Of a stretch of 59,749 nucleotides of DNA, positions 33,316-41,901 are shown piece by piece (the stretch's first letter is position 1; each line of letters opens with the position of its first letter). The notes beneath the pieces are model-generated. The model saw nothing but the letters and a program-made list of their open reading frames with translations. It was not told where the DNA came from and ran no database searches. The stretch is from NCBI GenBank assembly GCA_900766055.1, contig CAAFTZ010000098.1, positions 1 to 59,749 of the forward strand, given 5' to 3'. This stretch comes from an uncultured Parasutterella sp. (GTDB lineage Bacteria > Pseudomonadota > Gammaproteobacteria > Burkholderiales > Burkholderiaceae_F). Both the position numbers and the translations under genes were made by a program.

Positions 33316-36249
33316 ATGGGCAAAAAACTTTGGATAACAACCGGAATCACCGGAGCCTTGGCAGCCGCCTACACAGCCGGCGGCTTCCTCGGTGTCCCTT
33401 ACGGAGTGAACTGGGCGCTTAAAAAATACGCCGAACCGATTGTCGGGCGCACGATCACAACGCAGGAAGTTAAATTCAATCCTTTCACACTGCAGTTTTC
33501 TGTTAAGGGACTGAACGTCCAAAAAGACGGAGAGCCGACTTTGCTTTCCGTCGGATCTCTGCAAACCAAAGTTCTGTGGGATTCTCTTTTCAAACTGTCT
33601 CCTTTGGTGCAGTACATCACAATTGACGGCCTCAACAGCACCGTAATCCGTACGGGGCTGGACACTTTTAACTTCAGCGACATCATCCAACGCATTCAGG
33701 AAATGCCGACTTCACCGGAAGAAGGGAAGAAGGATGACAAGCCGCTGCAGTTTTCTATCGGCAACATCAAGCTGACGAACTCTTCAATCACGCTTGATGA
33801 CAAGTTCAGACACAAGGTTGATAAGGTTACCGACCTTAACTTTGCCCTGCCCCTCATCTCTAATTTCCAAAACGACGTCGACGTTCCTATCACGCCTGAC
33901 CTGAAATTCAATTTCAACGGCGAGCCTTTTGCCATCAATGCCGAGAGTGTTCCGTTTACACCAGGCAAAAAAACCGGCGTGAACTTCACCGTCACCGGGT
34001 TAAACCTGGAGAATGCGGCTTCCTTTAACCCGATTCCTCTGAATGTCAAAGTTACCAAGGGCACAATGGACTGTGCCTTCAATCTGGACTTTGAGAAAAA
34101 ACAAGGCGAAGAGAACGCTTATCTGCGTCTAAAAGGCACCGTCAAGATGAAAGACGTGGGCCTCGAAGACGAGCTCGGTAAAGCCTATCAAATCATCGGC
34201 GTCAAAGAGATCGATGCAAACCTGAAAGAGTTTGCTTTCTTCCGCCAGAATCTGGACATCGGTGAAATCCAACTTCATAACCCATCCGTCGTCATCATTC
34301 GAGACAGCGACAGTCTGAATTTAGTGCAGCTTCTGACGCATATCGTCAAGGAACAAAAGGCCCAGGCGAAAGCAGACGCGAAAGCAGCTAAAGAAAAGGC
34401 TGCCCTACCCGCAGACGAAAAGAAGACGCCGAACGACTGGACCTGGAATATTGACAAGGTCAGCGTTCGCAACGGAACCATTAACTTCACCGATACCACC
34501 AATAATTTCAAACGTCCGGTCACGAACGTTAATATCTCGCTCGCCCCGATTAACGGTAAAAACGGCACTCGGACTTCTATCGATGCCTCCGTCGGCGCTA
34601 TCGGCGGTCATATCCAAGCAAACGGCGGGATGGTCATCACGCCCTTCAGTATGGATCTGAATCTGCAGAGCAGCGGATTATCCATTGCTGATCTGACTCC
34701 GTATATTTCTCAGTATTCCAGCGCCCACGTCACGCAAGGAACGTTCAGCAACAAGGGTGAACTCAAGCTAAATCTAGCCAAAGACATTTCCTTCTCTTAC
34801 AGCGGCAATGCGGATGTTGCATCGCTGAACGTGACGGACAAACAAGGCGCAGCGGCTGTTTCGCTTAAGAATCTTGCCGTTGGCGGTATTAGTGTTTCGG
34901 GACTTTCTCCACTGCAAATTTCACTTGGCACCATCGCGCTTACGTCGCCTAACGTGAATGTCGTCATGAACAAAAACGGAAGCATTAACTTGGCTTCCTT
35001 AGGCACTCCGAGCAACACTCCGGCACCTGCAGCCACGACGGACAAGCCGGCCGCTTCTAAGCCCCAGTCTAAAGCTCAGGCAAGTTCCGGCTCATCTTCT
35101 GCTCCGGCCATCAATGTCGGAAAGATCACGCTGACAGACGGCCGTGTACGCTACACGGACAACAGTATTGAGCCTACTTTCAAGCTCAATGCCTCCAACC
35201 TTGCCGGCTCTTTGAGCAATTACTCCACGACGACCAAAGGCAATGCCGCCGTGGATGTGAAAGGTCTGTTGAACGGCACGCCGATGAATATTTCCGGCAC
35301 GATCAATCCGTTTGAATCGAAGCTCAAACTCGCGATGAAAGGCGAAGTGACCTCACTGTCGCTGCCGGCCTTCTCTCCGTTCTCGGCTAAATTCACCGGT
35401 CATCCGATTGAAAAAGGTCTGTTAACTTACAAGGGCGCCTTTGACATCAATCAAGATAAACTCACCAGCGAAAACGCCTTGGTTATCAATAAACTTGAAT
35501 TCGGCTCACAAGTGCCCGATGCCAAGGATGCTTTGCCCGTGGGTCTGGCTGTTTCCCTTCTGCAGGACCGCCAGGGGCAGATTGACCTGAATATTCCGGT
35601 TTCCGGCTCTTTAAACGATCCGGAATTCTCTGTCGGCGGCATTATTGTTAAAGTGATTGTGAACTTGATCAGCAAAGCCGTTACCGCCCCGTTCGCCCTT
35701 ATCGGTTCGATGTTCGGCGGCGAGGACATGGACTTGAACAAGCTGCAGTTTGCCAGCGGCAGCTCTCGGCTGGATGAAAAGACACTCAAGGCGCTCGGCA
35801 TCGTGGCTAAAGCCATGCAGGATCGGCCGGGCATCAAGATTCAGATCATCGGTATGGCTTCTGAAAAAGAAGACGGCGAAGGCTTGAGGGAGCAGCTCCT
35901 GATGCGTGATATGCGTTATGCGATTTACCGCGACACGACTTCTGCAACCAACGCGAAGGTATTAACCGCGGCACAGATCGACAAAGCGATTAAGCAGCTT
36001 TACAGTGAATCGACGGCACCCAACAAACCTAAGAATGCCGATATTGAGCAGATGAAAGCTTTCCTAATGAAGAACCAGCGCGTGGCCACTGCCGACCTGA
36101 AGCAGCTAGCGGACCGTCGCGCGACGGCAGTTAGAAACTACTTGATTCAAAAGGAAAAAATCGCCGCGGATCGATTGTTTATTTCGACATCCAAGACACA
36201 GCGCGGTGATCAAGTTGTGCCGGGTGTCGCATTAGGTCTGCAAGATTAA
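33316..36249 (+). CDS. DUF748-domain envelope protein (AsmA-like) with OmpA-like C-terminus
   Basis: A 977-residue protein with an N-terminal membrane anchor (about residues 7-30). Long beta-rich repeats of the DUF748/AsmA type follow, rich in patterns such as IDKVSVRNGTINFTD and GKITLTDGRVRYTD. A low-complexity Ala/Pro/Ser/Lys linker sits near residues 560-595. The C-terminus (about 805-977) resembles an OmpA-type peptidoglycan-binding fold (LQFASGSSRLDEKTLKALGI, RRATAVRNYLIQ). AsmA-like proteins are thought to bridge the periplasm and move phospholipids or affect outer membrane assembly. It is the last gene before ssrA. Confidence 0.88.
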   Translation: MGKKLWITTGITGALAAAYTAGGFLGVPYGVNWALKKYAEPIVGRTITTQEVKFNPFTLQFSVKGLNVQKDGEPTLLSVGSLQTKVLWDSLFKLSPLVQYITIDGLNSTVIRTGLDTFNFSDIIQRIQEMPTSPEEGKKDDKPLQFSIGNIKLTNSSITLDDKFRHKVDKVTDLNFALPLISNFQNDVDVPITPDLKFNFNGEPFAINAESVPFTPGKKTGVNFTVTGLNLENAASFNPIPLNVKVTKGTMDCAFNLDFEKKQGEENAYLRLKGTVKMKDVGLEDELGKAYQIIGVKEIDANLKEFAFFRQNLDIGEIQLHNPSVVIIRDSDSLNLVQLLTHIVKEQKAQAKADAKAAKEKAALPADEKKTPNDWTWNIDKVSVRNGTINFTDTTNNFKRPVTNVNISLAPINGKNGTRTSIDASVGAIGGHIQANGGMVITPFSMDLNLQSSGLSIADLTPYISQYSSAHVTQGTFSNKGELKLNLAKDISFSYSGNADVASLNVTDKQGAAAVSLKNLAVGGISVSGLSPLQISLGTIALTSPNVNVVMNKNGSINLASLGTPSNTPAPAATTDKPAASKPQSKAQASSGSSSAPAINVGKITLTDGRVRYTDNSIEPTFKLNASNLAGSLSNYSTTTKGNAAVDVKGLLNGTPMNISGTINPFESKLKLAMKGEVTSLSLPAFSPFSAKFTGHPIEKGLLTYKGAFDINQDKLTSENALVINKLEFGSQVPDAKDALPVGLAVSLLQDRQGQIDLNIPVSGSLNDPEFSVGGIIVKVIVNLISKAVTAPFALIGSMFGGEDMDLNKLQFASGSSRLDEKTLKALGIVAKAMQDRPGIKIQIIGMASEKEDGEGLREQLLMRDMRYAIYRDTTSATNAKVLTAAQIDKAIKQLYSESTAPNKPKNADIEQMKAFLMKNQRVATADLKQLADRRATAVRNYLIQKEKIAADRLFISTSKTQRGDQVVPGVALGLQD

Positions 36250-36251
36250 TC

Positions 36252-36280
36252 TTGACTGGGAGGACGGTCTTTAATAAAAT
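36252..36280 (+). promoter_or_regulatory. Promoter of ssrA
   Basis: TTGACT (36252-36257) and TAAAAT (36275-36280) are separated by exactly 17 bp, a near-consensus sigma-70 promoter. It begins 2 bp after the stop codon of the preceding gene; the tmRNA 5' end lies 14 bp after the -10. Confidence 0.85.
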
Positions 36281-36293
36281 TACCAATCCTCGT

Positions 36294-36660
36294 GGGGGCG
36301 ACCTGGTTTCGACAGGGGCCATGAGATATTTGGACGCGTGCCGAGGTGTGAGTTCCTCGCTAAACCGCTTACAAAAATATAAACGCCAACGATGAGCGTT
36401 TCGCTCTCGCCGCTTAGTTTCCGGTGAGACGCTGCAACCGGTTCGCTTCTAGGCCGGGTCCCGCAAGGGACAGCAGCGACATATCATAGGAGCTAGTTCC
36501 TGCAGGAGTTGTGACTGCGGGAGCGAAACTTAGCAACTGGCCGGCAGCTGGCATCGCTAGTTTGCAGGGTTGCTGGTAAGAACTAAGTGAATTAGCTACG
36601 CACGTAGAGGCTGGTATTGATAGCTTCTGGACGCGAGTTCGATTCTCGCCGCCTCCACCA
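36294..36660 (+). ncRNA. ssrA: Transfer-messenger RNA
   Basis: Rescues stalled ribosomes and tags incomplete proteins. The 5' end GGGGGCGACCTGGTTTCGAC and the 3' end GTTCGATTCTCGCCGCCTCC-ACCA form the tRNA-like domain with a 7-bp acceptor stem and a T-loop. The tag reading frame is at 36385-36417 and encodes ANDERFALAA followed by TAG, the form typical of betaproteobacteria. Total length is about 367 nt, one-piece type. CCA is encoded. Confidence 0.98.
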
Positions 36661-36670
36661 CAAGACATTC

Positions 36671-36708
36671 TTGAGCAGGTTATCCGAATGGGTGCCTGCT
36701 CAATTTCT
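36671..36708 (+). terminator. Terminator of ssrA
   Basis: TTGAGCAGG and CCTGCTCAA form a perfect 9-bp stem with a 15-nt loop, followed by TTTCT. Confidence 0.8.
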
Positions 36709-36715
36709 AACTATT

Positions 36716-38206
36716 TCAAAGCGCCCTTTTTGACCGGCCAAAGGCCTCCCTAGCTGCGACACGACCCCAAATTACTGCAGCTGTCAATTGCGAACCGCCT
36801 ATGTAATTATCGTAGAACAAACCTCCGATGGCATTGCCGGCTGCATACAAACCTGGAATAGGCAATCCTTCAGTGTTTATGACTTCGGCTTTCTTGTTAA
36901 TTTTTGGTCCCCCGAAAGTAGCCGTCATACCACCAGCATACATAAATCCGAAGAAAGGAGGCTTCTCGATTGTATACGGCCGCTGATGAGAAGACGGAAC
37001 AACCAAATTTTGAACAGTTCCGTTGTGTACAGCAGTGTTGAATTCCTTAATCGTTTTTTCTAGGGTTAGGACAGGAAGTCCCATCTGTCGAGCAAGTTCA
37101 GGAATAGAGTTTGCTTGGTAAATTTCTGCTTTTGCACGTTTATATCGATTTATTACACGCGAGACCATATTTTTGTTCAGAACTCGAGAGTCCAAGACTA
37201 CAAATGCACGGTTCTCTTTAATCAATTTCGGCGTATTTTGTCCGATATAAACATAGGTTTTACCTTCATCAATAAATCGTTCTCCGTTTCGGTTAACGCA
37301 AATACCGTAATTGACGATACTAGACGTATTGGCTCTGGTTGTGGGGTGGATCGGACCTGCATGAAATTGATCCATATTTACGTACTGGGGGAAGAATGGT
37401 TGCGTTAAGGTAATATTTTCACCGGTGAGGACCGTTGATCCCCTCAGCGGCATCCACGCAACATTTCCTCCCATATAGCGTGTGACCATTTCTTTATTAT
37501 TATGAAATCCCCCTGTGCAGACAACCACGCCACCCTTTGCATAGTACTCCAGAGTTCCGTCAGGTCCCCTTGCCTTCACCCCTATGCAATTGAGATCTTT
37601 ATCTTGTAAAAGTTCTATTGCTTTGGTTTTGTAGACAATAGGGACATTGAGACGCTTGCATTCATCAAGCAACTTACGTATTAACTGAGATCCTCCCGGT
37701 CGGATGTCGCCTGCCACTTCGTGCAGCCTGCCATAAGTCGGAGCTCTCATCATGGAGATCGGTTTCCATTCGACATGGCACCGATTAGTCAGCCACTGAA
37801 TAGTGTCCGAACTTTTCTCTGCCAGCATTCTTGTAAGCTCGGGATCGCCTCTCCTCATCGAAATCTGCATCAGATCTTCATAGAATTGATCGACACTATC
37901 AGAAATCCCTGACTTCTTTTGAACCCAGGAATTCGCAGCGATGAAATTACCGCCAGCGTAAATGGTGTTTCCGAATGGAGCGAACATTTTTTCAAGAACT
38001 ACAACTCGGGCACCTTGATCGGCTGCCTCAATGGCTGCGCACAACCCAGCGCAGCCAGCTCCAATAATGACAATGTCATAAGGAGCGGTGGATTTATGTA
38101 ACGTCTGTGATGTGCCTTCAGATATAGCGGCGAAGCCCGTTTTACCAGTCAGAGAAATCGCAGATACCAAAATACTCTTAAATAGAAACCTTCTTTTCAT
38201 TTTCAA
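36716..38206 (-). CDS. Tat-exported FAD-dependent fumarate reductase-like flavoprotein
   Basis: A 496-residue flavoenzyme of the fumarate reductase/flavocytochrome c superfamily. The N-terminus MKMKRRFLFKSIL is a twin-arginine-type export signal. An FAD-binding fold follows (IVIIGAGCAGLCAAIEAADQ, about residues 44-63, and VVLEK), and the C-terminal FAD segment reads GLYAAGNAIGG ... NYIGGSQLTAAVIWGR. Residues HPTTR and GERFIDEG lie where the dicarboxylate site is in relatives. There is no CxxCH, so no haem domain; electrons must come from a separate cytochrome. The substrate may be fumarate, urocanate or another enoate. It is divergent from two LysR genes that probably control it. Confidence 0.88.
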   Translation of the reverse strand: MKMKRRFLFKSILVSAISLTGKTGFAAISEGTSQTLHKSTAPYDIVIIGAGCAGLCAAIEAADQGARVVVLEKMFAPFGNTIYAGGNFIAANSWVQKKSGISDSVDQFYEDLMQISMRRGDPELTRMLAEKSSDTIQWLTNRCHVEWKPISMMRAPTYGRLHEVAGDIRPGGSQLIRKLLDECKRLNVPIVYKTKAIELLQDKDLNCIGVKARGPDGTLEYYAKGGVVVCTGGFHNNKEMVTRYMGGNVAWMPLRGSTVLTGENITLTQPFFPQYVNMDQFHAGPIHPTTRANTSSIVNYGICVNRNGERFIDEGKTYVYIGQNTPKLIKENRAFVVLDSRVLNKNMVSRVINRYKRAKAEIYQANSIPELARQMGLPVLTLEKTIKEFNTAVHNGTVQNLVVPSSHQRPYTIEKPPFFGFMYAGGMTATFGGPKINKKAEVINTEGLPIPGLYAAGNAIGGLFYDNYIGGSQLTAAVIWGRVAAREAFGRSKRAL

Positions 38207-38257
38207 TCCTCACTAAAGACATGTTCAAAGTCTAGGGAGTGAGAATTTGAGATTTAA

Positions 38258-38374
38258 TTTGCAACACTCTACCTCCAAAAAATAAGGGAAATTTCCTAAG
38301 GTTAAGAGAATATTTAGTACGAAAACGGCTAATTTAGGGAAAATATAAATTAATCAGATTTCGGGTGTTGCAAA
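38258..38374. promoter_or_regulatory. Divergent control region with long-spaced inverted repeats
   Basis: TTTGCAACAC (38258-38267) is repeated in perfect inverted form as GTGTTGCAAA (38365-38374), centre-to-centre 107 bp, next to the flavoprotein start on one side and directly before the LysR start codon on the other. A perfect 10-bp palindrome GGAAATTTCC (38287-38296) lies between them. This is the layout expected for a LysR regulator that binds two sites and loops DNA; binding is inferred. Confidence 0.55.
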
Positions 38375-38377
38375 AAA

Positions 38378-39286
38378 ATGAAATCGTTTATTCAGGCTCA
38401 GTACATTTTCTGCGTCGCTGTTCGAGAGAAAAGTTTTTCCATTGCCCTCAAGACGCTTCGTATGGGAAAAAGCAAAGCTAATCGTTTATTAAACGAATTG
38501 GAAGATCAATTGGGTTATCCCTTGTTCGGAGATAGAAATGCAGGATTACCAACTCAATTAGGACTCGTGAAATATAAGGAGTGGTACCCCTCGATTTTTC
38601 AATTGGAGGTGTTGAGAACTAAGCAAGGTGAGTCCCCTGCCACCTTGAGATTTTCCTTTCCCTACACAACCGGCTCCATGTTATTCGTTCCAATCACATC
38701 CCGATTTGCTAAAAAATATCCACACATTAAATTTGATATCCAACTGACCTCCGAACCGGGAATGCCTGTCTGGTACAACATGGATCTTCGCGTTGTCCAC
38801 CGAGATTACATTTACGAAAATATCAAGGAATACTACTTAGCCGACATAGAACGCATTGTATGCGCAACTCCTCAATGGGTGAGAGAACACCCCCTAGAAC
38901 ATCCGAAAGATTTAGATAGCTCTTATATTTTCGGCACTCGCGAAGATGTACTACAACAAAACATTAAATTCAAGAAAGAGGGTCGAGAAGAAAATATTTT
39001 TTTTCAACCTCAAATAGTTTGTAGAAATAATTTAGCGGCGCTGCAGTCTGCAATTCTAGGGACTGGAGTCGCGATCGGAATTCCACACTTTTTAGCGGCT
39101 CCGTATTTAGAAAATGGGACTTTGCTTCGAATATTTGCTGAATGGGAATTGTCACCTCTTCCCCTAAGGGCTATTGTACCCAACCAAAAAGTAATAAATC
39201 CCATTGTCGAAGATTGGATCAGTTACGTTAAAAGGGCCTTGAGTTATTTGAAAGAAGGTGCTAAATGGTCAGACCACCTAGATTAA
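38378..39286 (+). CDS. LysR-family transcriptional regulator (first of an overlapping pair)
   Basis: A 302-residue regulator with a winged helix at about residues 5-65 (SFSIALKTLRMGKSKANRLL, LEDQLGYPLFGDR) and a periplasmic-binding-protein-like effector domain from about 90 (PATLRFSFPYTTGSMLFVPI). The helix-turn-helix departs from the usual LysR consensus (no AAxxLxxSQPAxS), so it is a divergent member. There is no clear Shine-Dalgarno before the ATG, and half of an inverted repeat occupies that place, suggesting autoregulation. It is divergent from the flavoprotein gene and overlaps the next gene by 22 bp. Confidence 0.85.
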   Translation: MKSFIQAQYIFCVAVREKSFSIALKTLRMGKSKANRLLNELEDQLGYPLFGDRNAGLPTQLGLVKYKEWYPSIFQLEVLRTKQGESPATLRFSFPYTTGSMLFVPITSRFAKKYPHIKFDIQLTSEPGMPVWYNMDLRVVHRDYIYENIKEYYLADIERIVCATPQWVREHPLEHPKDLDSSYIFGTREDVLQQNIKFKKEGREENIFFQPQIVCRNNLAALQSAILGTGVAIGIPHFLAAPYLENGTLLRIFAEWELSPLPLRAIVPNQKVINPIVEDWISYVKRALSYLKEGAKWSDHLD

Positions 39287-40071
39287 CCGACTGGGAGATT
39301 TTTTCAATTCTTTCTGCAGGTAACAGCATCCATCAAGCCGCATCACTTCTTGCGATCGAGCCCTCTACGGTCAAGAGGTCATTAGATAGACTTGAGAAGG
39401 ATTTGAAAGTAACCTTATTTTTTAGGTCTCCGAGAGGCCTTAAATTAACGGACCAAGGGGCGTTATATAAGGACCGAGTGTTGCCACTCATCAACAACTT
39501 GAAATTAGTTTCTATCCCAAAAAAGAATGTAGTGCTCAGGGTTAACTTTGATCCACGAATTAGTTTTACTCAACTTCTTGCATTGTTAAATCTATATCGC
39601 CAGACTGAGCCTGGTATCAATTTCGATTTGAGTGAAAAAGAGTCTCCTGGAAAAGTAGGGGACATCAACATTGATTTATCTCCTTGCAACCAAAGAAAGA
39701 GACTCACAAGAACAGTCTTTATAAGCCCTAGACTTTTTATTCAGAAAGATCGACCGGTTACTCTTAAGCAATTATTAAGATTCCCTTATATTGCGATTAA
39801 GAAGGATATCGAAGAGAATCACCTTTCGATTTCATCTCCGGTGATGACCGTAACTGATGCTGATCAGGCCATAAAAGCTGCAATATTGGGCGTGGGATTT
39901 TGTTTAGCTTTCCCAGACCGGTCGGTAAGCAGAATGGTTGCGGCAGGCTCATTGCAAAGACTTGAGGTAGAGTTACCGGAATCAGGTTGGCAGTTGAAGA
40001 TTTCATCCTCCTGCTATGATGTTGAAAGCTTTATCCGCTCGAACATCGCCGTTTTAACAACCAATTGGTGA
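39265..40071 (+). CDS. LysR-family transcriptional regulator (second of an overlapping pair)
   Basis: A 268-residue LysR protein. The N-terminal helix-turn-helix (IFSILSAGNSIHQAASLLAI, STVKRSLDRLEKDLKVTLFF) is followed by a shortened effector domain ending VLTTNW, about 30 residues less than typical. It overlaps the preceding LysR gene by 22 bp in another frame, so the two are cotranscribed and probably translationally coupled. Two different LysR proteins in one transcript suggests a heteromer or one modulating the other. Confidence 0.83.
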   Translation: MVRPPRLTDWEIFSILSAGNSIHQAASLLAIEPSTVKRSLDRLEKDLKVTLFFRSPRGLKLTDQGALYKDRVLPLINNLKLVSIPKKNVVLRVNFDPRISFTQLLALLNLYRQTEPGINFDLSEKESPGKVGDINIDLSPCNQRKRLTRTVFISPRLFIQKDRPVTLKQLLRFPYIAIKKDIEENHLSISSPVMTVTDADQAIKAAILGVGFCLAFPDRSVSRMVAAGSLQRLEVELPESGWQLKISSSCYDVESFIRSNIAVLTTNW

Positions 40072-40173
40072 ATTCCTGCATTCAGCGTTTGGCACTAGAA
40101 AGGCTTCCAAGAGTTGGCTGAGAGATCTCGTTTTCAACAGAAAGTCAAAACAAGGTCTCGCAGCCGATAATGT

Positions 40174-40332
40174 TTAAATCTCAGTTCTTATCTTCATTCT
40201 TTTTTCTGAGCCGCCCTCCCTTGCTTTTTTTTCTGACGACACCTCATGTTTAACCACTTTTAGCTGACAGCAGCAGCCTTCTTTCTTCTTATTTCCAAAA
40301 AACTTTGAAAAGAACGATTCTTTTTCAGCCAT
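40174..40332 (-). CDS. Small Cys-rich cytosolic protein, partner of the permease
   Basis: A short frame of 52 residues starting MAEKESFFSKFFGNKKKEGC, with three consecutive cysteines (20-22) and then a Lys/Glu-rich tail. The ATG at 40332 has a GGAGTG ribosome site 6 nt upstream and begins 18 bp after the permease stop, on the same strand. Small proteins with an N-terminal FFxxFFG..KKKEGCC pattern are common next to UPF0718/DUF318-type permeases; the cysteine cluster suggests binding of a soft metal(loid). It is too short for many gene finders. The stop is at 40174-40176. Confidence 0.72.
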   Translation of the reverse strand: MAEKESFFSKFFGNKKKEGCCCQLKVVKHEVSSEKKAREGGSEKRMKIRTEI

Positions 40333-40349
40333 ATGAACACTCCGATAAC

Positions 40350-41276
40350 TTAAAAGGAAAAATAGTTCAATAGATAGCCGGTCATGCAGGCCACTGAAAA
40401 CACTGAAAGCAAAAATGAGAACAGCATTTGTTTCTTAAAAATGGAATTTAATAACGCGACTTCCGGAATGCTTGCGCCGGCGCCTCCAATAATGAGAGAC
40501 ATTAAGACGCCCGGGCCGACTCCGGCTCCCAATAAGATCGAGGCAATCGGGATCATAGTTTCCGTCCGAATGTAGAGCGGAATACCGACCAATGCTGCAA
40601 GAGGAATTGCCCACCAGGCGCTTACACTGGCAAATTTTTCGACAATATCCATCGGCAGCGCTTCATGAATAAAGCCGCCGACTAATGCACCGAATAAAAG
40701 GTAAGGAAAGACCTTCTTAAGCAGTCCAAGGGAATCTCCGAAAGCCAACACGATTGCATGCCAAAACTTTTCTCGGAATGTTCCTGTAAAAGAATGCCAG
40801 GCTTCCGACGAAGTTTTTCCTCCGGTTACTGTCACGTCATACACATAGCGTTTAAACCCTAAAGCATCTAGTAAAAGTCCGATGCTTACAGCAAAAACGA
40901 AGGTAAACAAGGTATATAAGACCGTAGCCTTAAAACCGAAGAAGGCCACCATCAAAGTGATGATGGCCGGATTCAAAACCGATGAAGTCAGTAAAAAGGA
41001 AACAGCTCCCGCGAATGGTGCTCGGCTTTTCATCAGTCCCACAAATACCGGAATCGTGGAACACGAGCAAAACGGTGTCACCAATCCGATACAGGCGCCT
41101 AGCACGGCACTAATCACCTTGTTAGGACGGTTAAGCCAGCCTTCAATTCGCTTCTGTGACATGGAAATCTGAGCGAGCGAAACTAAGAAACTGATCGTGA
41201 AAAATAGAAAGATCAGTTCGAAAAAAATATATGTAAATTCCGAAAGGAATCGAGACCAATCAATATTTGAAATCAT
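40350..41276 (-). CDS. UPF0718/DUF318-type permease (ArsP/YraQ-like)
   Basis: Inner-membrane permease of 308 residues with about eight hydrophobic segments. The signature PFCSCSTIPVFVG (from about residue 68) with Cys70 and Cys72 lies in a membrane helix, and a second conserved segment is GIPLYIRTETMIPIASILLG. Relatives export trivalent organoarsenicals (ArsP) or are of unknown specificity. The ATG at 41276 overlaps the ArsR stop in ATGA; a longer frame to 41306 is rejected. It forms an operon with the ArsR gene and the Cys-rich small gene. Confidence 0.87.
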   Translation of the reverse strand: MISNIDWSRFLSEFTYIFFELIFLFFTISFLVSLAQISMSQKRIEGWLNRPNKVISAVLGACIGLVTPFCSCSTIPVFVGLMKSRAPFAGAVSFLLTSSVLNPAIITLMVAFFGFKATVLYTLFTFVFAVSIGLLLDALGFKRYVYDVTVTGGKTSSEAWHSFTGTFREKFWHAIVLAFGDSLGLLKKVFPYLLFGALVGGFIHEALPMDIVEKFASVSAWWAIPLAALVGIPLYIRTETMIPIASILLGAGVGPGVLMSLIIGGAGASIPEVALLNSIFKKQMLFSFLLSVFSVACMTGYLLNYFSF

Positions 41277-41635
41277 TTTTCTTGTTCGTCCGAGAAACAG
41301 CAGCAAATTTCTTTGCAGCGTTTTTTATCTTCTTTGAAACTTTCAGGATCGATAGCGTTTACTGCTTGAGCGATACCTTGGACAAATGAACTGACAGGAG
41401 TCTTCACCTTGTAATAGACAAAACGTCCTCTTTTCTCTGCTTCCACCAAACCGGCTTCACGAAGCTGTTTGAGATGCTTAGAAGTTTCGTATTGAGGAAG
41501 ATCGAGAACACGCATCGCTTCGCATACGCAAATCGCCTCTCCCACATGAGTCAAAAGCCAGTAAAGCCTTAGGCGATTGGGATCAGAAAGCACCTTGAAA
41601 ACAAGAAGACTTTGTTCTAATGATGTTAAGACCAT
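41273..41635 (-). CDS. ArsR/SmtB-family metal(loid)-responsive repressor
   Basis: A 120-residue winged-helix repressor. The alpha-3/recognition region reads ICVCEAMRVLDLPQYETSKH, with the classical inducer-binding pair Cys36-x-Cys38 of ArsR proteins. The recognition helix follows (SKHLKQLREAGLVEAEKRGR). A second cysteine group sits at the C-terminus (Cys107, Cys111-113). Binding of arsenite, antimonite or a related metal(loid) would release the operator, which is probably the pair of inverted repeats just upstream. Confidence 0.92.
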   Translation of the reverse strand: MVLTSLEQSLLVFKVLSDPNRLRLYWLLTHVGEAICVCEAMRVLDLPQYETSKHLKQLREAGLVEAEKRGRFVYYKVKTPVSSFVQGIAQAVNAIDPESFKEDKKRCKEICCCFSDEQEK

Positions 41636-41651
41636 GAAGAATCATTTAAAT

Positions 41652-41694
41652 ATGCAAATAATTGCATGTGATTTTATATGCATTTATTTGCATA
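41652..41694 (-). promoter_or_regulatory. Tandem inverted repeats, probable ArsR operator
   Basis: Two perfect inverted repeats share the half-site TATGCA/ATGCAA: ATGCAA-ATAA-TTGCAT at 41652-41667 and TATGCA-TTTATT-TGCATA at 41677-41694. They lie 17-59 bp upstream of the arsR start, as expected for an autorepressor's operators in an AT-rich promoter. Confidence 0.7.
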
Positions 41695-41842
41695 CGTTAA
41701 ACATCCTCCAAAAATTTTCAGCTAAAACTGATTTTCTCCAAAACTTCTGCGTTCATCGATCAAAGCTTCTTATCCCTTGGATCCTTCTATTTTTGATTGA
41801 TCTTTCTCAAAGTTAGCTCTGGGCTCAAAAGAGTTTTAAAAG

Positions 41843-41871
41843 TTGAATCGCTCCTCTGATTAACCTACAAT
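41843..41871 (+). promoter_or_regulatory. Predicted promoter of the ATPase/nuclease gene
   Basis: TTGAAT (41843-41848) and TACAAT (41866-41871) are separated by 17 bp. The -10 lies in the left arm of the 42-bp palindrome, so transcription would start near its centre at about 41878. Confidence 0.6.
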
Positions 41872-41900
41872 CATTGTACGTACAATGATTGTAGGTTAAT
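41859..41900. repeat. Perfect 42-bp palindrome over the promoter and ribosome site of the ATPase/nuclease gene
   Basis: The left arm ATTAACCTACAATCATTGTA+C is followed without spacer by its exact reverse complement, ending 1 bp before the ATG at 41902. It spans the predicted -10, the start point and the only Shine-Dalgarno-like AGG. It is most likely an operator for a dimeric protein. Confidence 0.9.
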
Positions 41901-41901
41901 T

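Noticed and set aside
40072..40173. Possible remnant of a transposase or regulator after the LysR pair
   Set aside because: Short fragments in different frames gave no recognisable family.
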